Source: Lingula anatina (taxonomy: Eukaryota; Brachiopoda; Lingulata; Lingulida; Lingulidae). From it: a DNA stretch of 35,963 nt. The stretch is taken from assembly GCF_001039355.2 (NCBI RefSeq), contig NW_019775568.1, positions 280,296 through 316,258 of the forward strand, read 5' to 3'. Below are positions 21,601 through 30,500 of the stretch, piece after piece (the first letter of the stretch is position 1; each line of letters opens with the position of its first letter). The notes beneath the pieces are model-generated. The model was not told the DNA's origin and ran no database searches. It worked only from the letters and a program-made list of their open reading frames with translations. Position numbers and translations under genes: made by a program.

Positions 21601-23783
21601 TCCCAGACGACCCTGGACACCCCCAATACAAGGCACGGACGGACGCTTACGAGGGTGGGATTCACACCGCAAAATGGTTTTTCGTACCTTATCCAGGTAT
21701 TGGGTCTTTTTCCAACGCTCACTTTTACATGCATGCAGTCGCATTGTCTTGATGGAGTCTTGATGTAGAAGGAACTCAGTTTGCATGTTTCTCATTTTTC
21801 TTATTCTGTTTGTAGGTAAATATGGCCTTCCAACCGTCACTGTGGGTGGTGTGATCGGCATGATTGCCGCCACTATAGCTTCCACCATAGAGTCTATAGG
21901 GGACTACCACGCATGCGCCAGTGTATGTGAGATGCCAACCCCGCCCTCTCACGCCGTCAACAGAGGCATCTTAATGGAGGGAATCGGTAGTATTATAGCT
22001 GCTAGTGTAGGGACAGGGCATGGTACAACTTCTTACAGCCAGTGCATTGGTGTCATTGGAATAACAAAGGTAACCTTACAGAATTTGTTAGTCTAAAACT
22101 TGATTAAGAATATTAATAGTAAGTTCAATTCATACAAAAACCCATCTGTTTGGTTTACCTTTCATTGCCTCAATACAAATACATGTATATCTGAAATTTA
22201 GACGCCCATTCGAAAGTATGACTTTTAAGTTTACAAATGATAGGCCTACTGGCAAATTATACTTACAATTGATAAATTCATAATGTCATTTGATAAATGG
22301 ATATGTGGCCGGGAAATTAGAAGGTTTAACAAAAACACTGTGCTTTGGAGGGGGGGGGGGGGAGGAGGGGAGTCACGTTCTGCAAATAACAAATATATCG
22401 TAAAAAAATAAGCGAAATTGTTCTTCTGTTGTAGTTTAAGTAGACTTGAAATTCGAGAATGATATTAGACCTACCTTCCTTTCTTCTTGATTTGCCCACC
22501 AGCCACGGCAATTCAGTTCATTTCAGGGCAAAACGATAGCCGACTTTATTTCCGCAAAATTCTGTCCCTCTCCCCCATTACTCATCCTGCTTGCATTGGT
22601 TTTTATCAACAATATCATTAAGTCTGCATGTATACTGTATGTCAGGTCGGCAGTTTGAGGGTGTTCCAGACAGCAGGTATATTGATGATAGTTCTTGGAG
22701 TCATTGGAAAGTTTGGTGCCACCCTGGCGGCCATTCCCGACCCCATCCAAGGCGCCATTATCACCCTGGGGACAGCCATGGTGATCTCGGTGGGTCTGTC
22801 AAACCTGGAGTTCATCGACATGAGATCCTCCCGTAATATGGCTATCCTAGGAACATCACTGATGTGTGGCCTTCTGGTACCATACTGGATGAAGAAGAAT
22901 CCAACAGCGGTCAGAACGGGTACTTATTGATCTGATCATGTAGTATTTTTAGTGAAAAACAGATACAGCGATGCATTTCCTAACGCTTGTCCAGAATAAA
23001 ACAATAATTCTATACGAAACTACATGTGGGTTCTTCAGTCTATTACAATATGTCGGAAATATTGAAAATCGTTTGATTTTTGTACAAAATGATGGTCTAT
23101 TGTCTATTAGTTAATTTATCATAATTGTTCATGATCTGGATTTGTATCATCTCATTCAAGGTGTAAATGAGATTGACCAGCTGTTCACAGTATTTTTGAC
23201 CACGCCCATGTTTATAAGTGGACTTCTGGGTTTTTTCCTGGATAATACAGTCCCAGGTAAAGTTCCTGGAACCATTTTCGTTCTGGAAAATATGCCAATC
23301 AGTCTGACAACCAGACATCAATGATTAAGGCAATGACCTCAGTTTTCAAATAATAATAATAATAATAATAATAACAATATTAATAATAATGATAATGATA
23401 TTGTTAAGTACAAATAAAAAAGAGGATGGCCTCTGCCTCTTCTTTTCTTTGAAAATAGCTTTGCAGCTTTAATTTGTTGGCCTTTATGTCTTTGTAATCA
23501 TATCACCATTGACGTGAATGATTTAATTTGAATTTTATTGTCTGTTTTTTCTCTAGGTACTGTAGAAGAAAGAGGAATTAAAAGATGGAAAGAGAGTCTT
23601 TCTGGAAAATCGACAGCAATTTTGCAGGGAAGCATGAAGGATTACGACATTCCGTTTGTGTCTGACTGGATGAGAAAAATAAAATGTTTTAAACTCGTGC
23701 CCTGTTTACCTCCATATCAAGAGAGGACTTTGCAAGCTTGCGGCAAAGTTCTTAGAAGAAACAAAAACAAACGAAACAAATAG
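18628..23783 (+). CDS. SLC23A-like: SLC23-family (ascorbate/nucleobase) transporter, copy A
   Basis: Plasma-membrane sodium-coupled transporter family (NAT/NCS2; SVCT in vertebrates). Exons: 18628-18661, 19586-19689, 20077-20234, 20522-20622, 20884-21151, 21260-21380, 21540-21696, 21816-22069, 22646-22919, 23161-23256, 23557-23783. All phases agree, giving 597 residues, about the length of human SVCT1. Seen: [11 protein letters not shown] near residue 26, [14 protein letters not shown] after exon 3, sequons NIT (140-142) and NGT (144-146) in the same loop as in SVCTs, LNYIGPLT-like [21 protein letters not shown] (337-349), [10 protein letters not shown] (380-389), NAT signature [10 protein letters not shown] (390-399), LDNTVPG. 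Odd: TM1 Gln-His is Gln-Gln (46-47), and the signature Asn is Cys391. Exon 2 also has an in-frame ATG just upstream of its acceptor, so another start is possible. Substrate is uncertain because of the motif changes. Confidence 0.94.
20244..20260. repeat. (CT)n microsatellite in intron 3 of copy A
   Basis: Short CT array just after the exon 3 donor. The homologous array in copy B (30299-30322) is longer, so it is an ordinary length-variable marker between the paralogues. Confidence 0.9.
23349..23373. repeat. (AAT)n microsatellite in intron 10 of copy A
   Basis: AAT triplet array between the last two exons of transporter A. The matching array in copy B (about 34018-34036) is shorter by a few units. 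Confidence 0.85.
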
Positions 23784-24095
23784 ATTATTCCCTCCATAGC
23801 GAGCAACATGACTTTGACTCTGCATGGTACATAAAGTTATGACACACCGTCAAATACTAAGATAAACAGTTAATATTTCACAGTTTCTAAATAGTAAATA
23901 AATTAATTAATGAATATTTAGAAAAAGGTATCCGAAAGTTTGTTATATTCACAATCACTTATTCTTCCATGTATAAGTTTGCCCTGCTCACCTGTATTTA
24001 AGAGGGGGTAAATGATACTGAGGTCCCTCCCTTTACTGATATCGTAGTTCCTTCCTGGTTACTATGAAGGCTGTCCCATAAATTAAGAGTGACTG

Positions 24096-24101
24096 AATAA
24101 A
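24096..24101 (+). terminator. Candidate poly(A) signal, transporter A
   Basis: AATAAA about 310 bases after the TAG stop. It is conserved at 34680-34685 downstream of copy B, whereas the nearer AATAAA at 23897-23902 is in sequence missing from B. Conservation favours this one, but both are possible. Confidence 0.35.
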
Positions 24102-24408
24102 TTGAAAAAGTCACAACTTGGACTGTTTGTTGTTCCTGGGCTTTTCTTAAAACATGTTGCTTTAGCAACAAAATTTATATGAACAGCCACCACTTTCTGT
24201 CTATCATTATCATCGTTTTTGCTATATACTGAAGACCTAATGTGGAAGTGGAAAATACTTCGCTTGCAACGAAAATGCACTAAGAAACGAGAAATAACTT
24301 TTCTTCATAAAACATGTTGTCATGCCAACAGTATTACATTTGTACCCATGTATATATATGTATATATATATGTCCTTTGTGCTGAATTGGAGATATGTTG
24401 GGAGATAT

Positions 24409-24619
24409 GACCCCATTCCCAGAGATTAGATGGATCCAACTAGATCGACCTAACTCCCTGGGGGCTCACGCTAAATATCTGACAGCCGAGCGGGCAAGAA
24501 AGTTAATTACCCCCCTACAGGTTGTAGTAGGCGGGACGGACATTTAGGCCGGATTATCTGACAGAAAACTGAGACTCTCCACAGGGAAAGATCGATCTAA
24601 AATCTAGGGGAATGCACCC
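24409..24619 (+). mobile_element. MITE-like element, family 1, copy 2
   Basis: About 211 bp with inverted ends (ACCCCATTCCCAGAGATT... and ...CTAGGGGAATGCACCC), inner TAGATCGA words, and the family's ACTCCCTGG, CTCACGCTAAAT and GTAGGCGGGAC blocks. An AT dinucleotide flanks both sides (24407-24408, 24620-24621). The paralogous position in unit B (near 34987-35000) reads straight through GGAGATATAGACTATG without it, so this copy arrived after the duplication. A minus-strand open frame at 24554-24766 is incidental. Confidence 0.85.
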
Positions 24620-25054
24620 ATAGACTATGAAAATATCCCATCTGTGAAGAAAAATAGAAAATAATGTGTAAAAACAAACAAAAAAGTTAACAGCAACAAA
24701 ACTGACTTGGAAACCTATCATTTTTAACCTTTTATGGATATAACATTGGTGACTTGACATACCCACATTTCAAAATATTGCAACAGGTAGAAAATCACGT
24801 TATGAAAAGCACAATTTGCCTTGGGCATGACCTAAGTGTAGTATGTAAATATTTTCTCTTATTCGTGGGCATGCCATTGATAAGAGATGAAAGGCCAGCA
24901 TAACAGATATGAATGATGAGTGTCCCCTCGATCTAGCTTTTCACGTCAAACAGCTCATGCAAAATATTACTTCGTCCCATCTGTAAGCAGGAGCTAACAC
25001 TGTCAGGGCTGCACATCGATAGATAGTTTGTTCAACTTCCACAACAAAATGATG

Positions 25055-25487
25055 CCATATTGGATTTGGCGGCCATATTGGAATTTTCAGACATGCCAAT
25101 ACATCCAAACTTGCTCAGAATTTCATTGTCCACAACTGTGCCAAATTTTATGCTTGTAGTGTATGTGTATGATGAATTCACCATTCTAATGGATATCTTG
25201 AATAAGTGGACTGCATTTTTACTTTTGGTGGCCATTTTGGATTTTATACACCTGAAGAGTTCATGCAATGGTGTTTTCTAACCTTCATATGATATTTTAA
25301 GCCATTAAAAAGACTATATACTTGACGTTTTAATTTGAAAGGGTATTTTGGTGGCCATCTTGGATTTGACAGCCATTGTGGAATTTTGAGGCATGCCCAT
25401 ATATATATCCAAATTTGCTCCAAATTTCATTGTGCACAAATGTGCCAAATTTCATGCTTGTAGGTAAAATATTTTTCACCAAATTCC
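25055..25487. repeat. A-specific segment of degenerate GGCCAT...GG repeats
   Basis: This stretch has no counterpart in unit B, where GATG runs into different sequence at 35461. It contains at least two diverged copies of a unit of roughly 80-90 bp. The unit carries GGAATTTT, ATGCC, CCAAA, TTGCTC, AATTTCATTGT, TGTGCCAAATTT and ATGCTTGTAG, and GGCGGCCAT or GGTGGCCAT words occur between and beside the copies. Words of the form ggccattttgg are common in mollusc interspersed repeats as far as I know. No protein is supported. Confidence 0.6.
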
Positions 25488-25524
25488 TGCACATACGAAG
25501 ATGTTAAAATGAAGAATATAGCCT

Positions 25525-26069
25525 TAGATGGTTTCAATATCGACTGGTCCATAGAATCTTAGGAACAAATTCTTTTTTATTTCGGATAAATGTAGTAGAA
25601 TCAAATTTATGTGTATTTTGTATAAAAGAGGAGGAAACTTTTGTTCATTTGTTTTGGGAATGCAGTAGAATTTCAGAAATCTGGGAACAAGTAAGAGAAT
25701 GGTTAGAAAATGAGTTAAATATAATAGAAAGATTAAACTGTATTGACATTATATTTGGAAAAGAACAAAGTTTGGTAAATTTAATTATTTGTTTGGTTAA
25801 AAAATTTATATATTGCCAGAAAATTACCAAAAGTGTCCCAGATTTCTTGAAAGTAAAAAGTTATATAAATCAATATATGGAAAGTGACTATTTTACTTAT
25901 AGCAAAAATATGGATAATGATGGTTTTATTAAAAAATGGAAAAAATTAGGAAGTGATTTTGTGAATAGGAAATTTAACAGTTAAGTACCTTTAGAGCTTG
26001 TATGTATATATGGGTGTGAGAGTGTTTTGTAATTTTTTTATTTTGAAATAAATTTAAAAAAAAAAAAAA
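25525..26069 (+). mobile_element. 5'-truncated LINE insertion with poly(A) tail
   Basis: The 3' end of a non-LTR retrotransposon. The translated end of its reverse-transcriptase ORF carries the C-terminal zinc-binding pattern CVFC...EEETFVHLFWEC and runs to a TAA at 25982-25984; an apparent frame slip lies near a T run at 25572-25577. AATAAA (near 26046) and a 3' A tract follow. AAGAATATAGCC flanks both ends (25512-25523; 26068-26079) as a target-site duplication. Unit B has a single AAGAATATAGCC near 35631, an empty site, so insertion followed the segmental duplication. An L1-like clade is likely, judged from the zinc motif and the A tail. Confidence 0.88.
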
Positions 26070-26181
26070 GAATATAGCCTACGTTATTCGGATCTCTGAC
26101 ACTCAGAGTAATGCACCGTTTACAGTGTTAACACACTTACAGTAACAATATTAGTAATAGATAGACCTCTAGTCAGCGAGA

Positions 26182-26734
26182 ATTCTTGGAATTGTCAGAA
26201 TGCGCTTGAATCCGCCTGGAATGATTCGTGCACATTTCGGCTGCATTATCTCTCAAATGCAGCTCGAATGTAGTTGGAAAACTAGGAATATCAATAATGC
26301 TGTCAGAATGCAGTCAGAATATTCAGAATACACTTCGAATGCCGTACCAGTGTAGTTCGATTGCAGGCTGAAATTGGATCGAGATGCATTCGAGTTGCAT
26401 TCCGACTCATTCTAGCAGGATTTGAAATGTCTTGCCATTTCGGTTCTCCCTCATTTGTGATCAGAATGTTTCGAATGCTGTCGGAATGCCGTGAGAATAT
26501 TTAGAATGCAGCCATAGTGCATCTAGAATACTATTTAAATACCATTCGATAATTTTCCACTTGGAATGCACTTCGAAAGTTTTTAACATCAGCAAAACAT
26601 TCGGGCCGGCCACAAGAATGGGTAAAAATATTTGAAATGCCCTCGGATTTTTTAGAATGCTCTTCGATTATCCAGGAAGGCACAAAGAATTGTCTTTCCG
26701 ACGGCATTCTTGCTCATTCCGCCGTGTGACGGGG
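26182..26734. repeat. GAATGC-word island between the duplication units
   Basis: This 553-bp spacer separates the two duplicated units. It contains about eleven GAATGC words counting both strands, often as CGAATGC, GGAATGC or CAGAATGC, plus many near matches such as GAATAT, GAATCC and CATTCC, at irregular intervals of roughly 20-60 bp. It resembles a degenerate short-word array rather than a phased satellite. No coding region. The right end (CGGCATTCTTGC) is loosely the inverse of material at the left end, so a transposon with repetitive ends is possible. Confidence 0.6.
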
Positions 26735-26906
26735 TATAAGAAAGAACTAAAGCCAACAAATACCATATAGTTGTTTTTAAGAGGAAAAACTGCCCGGGCA
26801 GCCTCCTTCGAAATCACATCCAGCTTTTAACTATCCATGTATGTAAAACAGCTCTATATTTCAAGTCACCACTACGATTTTTTTCACTCTGATACATGCA
26901 CGGGCT

Positions 26907-27500
26907 GTGTTGGCCTGTTTTGTATTATTCTTAAAATTAAATTTGGTCTGGTAATAACATTCCGGAGTGGACATCTACGCGTATATAATTGGTGCCCCGA
27001 CACATTCAGAACAAGTTGAGCCGCGGACTAACAGATTCGCGGTTCAAATATGACCGACCCACTGCGTTGGCTCGAAATAGGGCATTACGTTTTAGACTTT
27101 CTTAGTGGATAACGCAATTCAAAGATTCCACGGTTCGTCCACATAATGACCAGTTAAATGATTAATTCGTTGACGCTCGGTAGCTACATATTCTAAGGGA
27201 AGTCTCCAACCCTTAACTCGTCTGCTCCGTACCCTATCGCTTCCAATCTCCTTCTTCGCTGCTTCCTTCTACATGTCTCCCCCCACGTGACTCTCCCTTC
27301 TATCTCTCAAGGTGCGCTTACTTATTTCTTATCTGCCTGTATAGTCGACGACGCAAAGTTTAACTACCTATAATTGTGTAATTAATTTCTTTACCTCGAC
27401 GTTGTACAAAGAGAACGCCACATTACTTGAGAACAATTAGACCACAACACATTACGTCATACGACTTCAAAACATATGTATGTCGGCCACGACAGTACAT
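26907..27500 (+). promoter_or_regulatory. Replaced promoter-proximal region of transporter B
   Basis: Upstream similarity with unit A stops after CATGCACGGGCTGTG and resumes at TACAACCACTGCCGCAGAA just before the start codon. Here about 590 bp replaces about 150 bp in A. The foreign stretch includes the dispersed repeat shared with 10345-10490 (27069-27175) and a TATA-like GTATATAATT near 26980-26989. The TATAAAAG of copy A is absent. Whether it acts as a promoter is not known. Confidence 0.5.
27069..27175 (+). repeat. Dispersed repeat, copy 2 (pair with 10345-10490)
   Basis: Same ordered blocks as in protease intron 3: GGCTCGAAATAGG, CATTACGTTTTAGACTT, GGATAACGCAATTCAAA, TTCCACGGTTCGT, GTCCACATAATGACCAGTT. 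Here the last two blocks are adjacent. Weaker resemblance may extend to about 27330. Confidence 0.7.
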
Positions 27501-27526
27501 GTACAACCACTGCCGCAGAAATAAAG

Positions 27527-30500
27527 ATGCCGGATCACATTCGCTCGGACACTGACACTGGTAAATAACGTTTTTAGCTCTTTCATATCCACTGAACGTA
27601 AGTAACAATGTTTATGTACTTGGTGTGCGTAATGTATCGTATTTCATTGTGTCATATTGCACCCCATTTCCATAGATTTTTAGATCGATCTATCCCTGTG
27701 GGGAGTCTCACTAGATTACTGTCAGCTTGGCCGGCTTAAGCGTCTGTCCCGCCTACTAAAAGCTGTAAGGGGGTAATTAACTATGGTGACCGCTAGGCTG
27801 ACTGCAATTTAGCGTGAACCCCCCAGGGAGTTAGGTCGATCTAAATCTTAATCTTTAGATCGATCTAAATCTCTGGGAAAGCACCCTTGGAGTAGATTTG
27901 CAATTTCAATAGAACAGAACACTTCTCACACTGCAACAAGCTGTTCTGCCTGATATTTAAAATGTCCATCGGGGCTCAGCTCGTTAAGCTTAAAATACCA
28001 ACCATATGGTGGTAATCATCTGTAGTAGGCCTACAATGAAAACGAAATTGATGAAAACAAAGTGATGCTTAGATACCCGCACGAAAACGCACTAGATACT
28101 CCAGCGCAGTAGACTACAATACAATACAATACAATAAATTTTATTTCATGTCGGTTATAAATTGAATGGAAACATTAGCTTTACAGCTATTCTCCGACTG
28201 TGTAAGGACAAAAACATATCTACAATAATGCAATATTACACATGAAGTCTAGTAAGAGAGTAAAAAAAAAAAAACTACAAAGAGTATACAAAAACACGAA
28301 ATCTATTAAGATAACAAATTAGAAAAAGAGAAAAAAAGTTTTTTTATGGGAAATGTGCAGAATGCTACATCTAAATCACCTGTGAAAAATAGACAATTTT
28401 ACATACAATGCTCAATGATACAGTTATATAAACAATGTAAACATGACGTATTATTACACATTTTCACTAAAAGCATATAGGTAACACAGGCTACATCTGC
28501 ATTTGGGTCCTTCCCAAAGCCTTAAAAGTGATTTAAACTCATTTGAATTGATGCTTTGCTTTCAGTCATTTGAGAGATCATTCCATATTTTTGGCCCAAG
28601 ATATGATAAGGATTTTTTGCCGTATGTCACTGTGTTAAATCTGGGAATGTTTAGAGTCTTTTCTCCTCTAAGGTTGTAACTTGTTGTTCTTTCTTGGAAA
28701 AGGTCGGAGATGTAGGACTACTGCAATCATACTGCAAACATGCTTCAAATCTGCTTCTATTTTGGAGCTAATTAGCATATTTGAAACATGCTTCTATCAT
28801 GCTGCTAATCTACTGCATTAATGCTCCTCTCTGTACAAACCTATGTACTTTTTAGAGTAGAATTGCAGTAGGCTATACTGCATTTCTACTGCAAATATGC
28901 TTCACACCACTACTGCGTTAATGCTTCTTTGCTACTTCGATACTACTGCATTTCCGTGCGGGAGGTCCTCTTTTATTTAAATTTAAGGCGGAATTGTAGG
29001 TTAGAGATTTTCTCTTAAAATAAAGGTCTTAGCTTTTTTTATTCCTGTCATATTCATTTAATGTATCCTCAAAATATCTAATTAGGCCTATGCCTGAAAC
29101 ATAGCTCCAACTTCATCGTGTGACGTAATATTGGGATTTTGGGGACAAAACACCATTTTTAAACACCTGATTTTCTCAGGCAGTGGACAGATATAAACAT
29201 GCTTTTAATGGTATAATAACACTTGAACAAAGTACTACAAAACGGAGTCAGGGATTTTTCTTGGAGACTTATTGTTTATTTTATCTATGAAAACGTGAAA
29301 TTACATCAAAATTTTAAGGAATTTTCACTTTCAAAGTCAATAAACTGGAAAAGAGAGGATCAATCAAAATTTCTTAAAAATTGCCGTAATTGCCGTTTGC
29401 CTTTTACCAATTTTTATATTCATTGTGCGTTTTAAGCCGAAGGACAGGAACAAAATGTCCTTATTTCACTGCCTGCAACAAAACCAGAGGTCCCTGAAGA
29501 GTGCGGCAAGACAGAAGGAAATGAGGAAAGGCTGCTATACCCCATCAGGTCCGTGCCCGCCATTCCAACTACATTGATTTTTGCACTGCAGGTATGGCCC
29601 AAAATGAATTAACTTTTGTAGACAAAAGAAGATTTTTGAATATTTGGGTCTTTAGAACTTACGAAATATCGGAGTGTCTGTGTTGTCCAACTTGAAAGTA
29701 ACGAGTTATGAGTAATATTCATGACTTTCGTATACATTGCTAGCCTTTTGCTGGTGCAAAGAAGGAAAAGGGCTAGACTGCTGGTGGTATTATTATAAGG
29801 GCAACATAAGACGAGCAGGGGCGGATTGAAGCCGTCTTCTGGGTCTTCCATAAGACGGTCATATTTTCAAGTTTAAATTGACGGGTATCTAATTTTTTCT
29901 GTCGGCAGACGGTCAAAAATGGATGGATCAACAAAGATTATTTGGAAGACTGTCAGAAAATATCTCTGAATCCGCCCCTGACGAGCGCCTTCAAAGCAAC
30001 ATAAATTGCAGAGACAAGTAAATTAAATGAATCACAAAAAGTTTGAGTTTGACTCGGGGTGGGGTAAAATAGGTGCTGTCTGCCCGTCATATTTGATTTG
30101 TTTTTATACATATTTTATTTTCGGTCACCAGCAAAGTGTAATGTGCATCACGAGCAGCGTTTCCGTCCCTCTGATCGTTGTTAAGCTCATCTGTGCCGAG
30201 GACAACCAAGAGGTGCGGACGGAACTGTTCAGCGCAACAATATTTGCTTGTGGGGTTGCAACACTGCTACAGTGTAGCGTTGGAGTTAGGTGAGTCTTTC
30301 TCTCTCTCTCTCTCTCTCTCTCGCGTGTCATTTTCGTAATAAATTGAGTCCAGAAAGTAGCATATTTAAAATAATTAATTTTAGAGCGTTTTAAAGTTCT
30401 AAATAATAAAACATTTTAGATCTTACGAGAAATACGAGAAATTGCGATGTTATTCCTTTTCTACAGACTTCCAATCATCCAAGGCAGTAGTTTTTCATTC

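Larger units (their letters stand above)
18280..26181 (+). repeat. Tandem segmental duplication, unit A
   Basis: Unit A (about 7.9 kb) matches unit B (26735-35744, about 9.0 kb) in the same orientation. Similarity starts at TATAAGAAAGAAC in both (18280; 26735) and ends at CCTCTAGTCAGCGAG (near 26181; near 35744). Each unit holds promoter, 11-exon transporter gene and about 2 kb of 3' flank. Length differences come mainly from later insertions. The 553 bp between the units is unrelated to either. Confidence 0.9.

Noticed and set aside
23785-24360. Further coding exon downstream of transporter A
   Set aside because: The reading frame ends with a basic tail and TAG in both copies at the same place; the following sequence diverges by indels like UTR or intergenic DNA.
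25032-25281. Overlapping frames on both strands, one reading SNMAAKSNMA-like peptide
   Set aside because: The peptide repeats come from GGCCAT repeat words, not from a protein gene.
26984-27005. TTGGTGCCCCGACAC as an LTR-retrotransposon primer-binding site
   Set aside because: It loosely resembles one, but the shared repeat lies downstream of it rather than upstream, and no second LTR or polyprotein is nearby.
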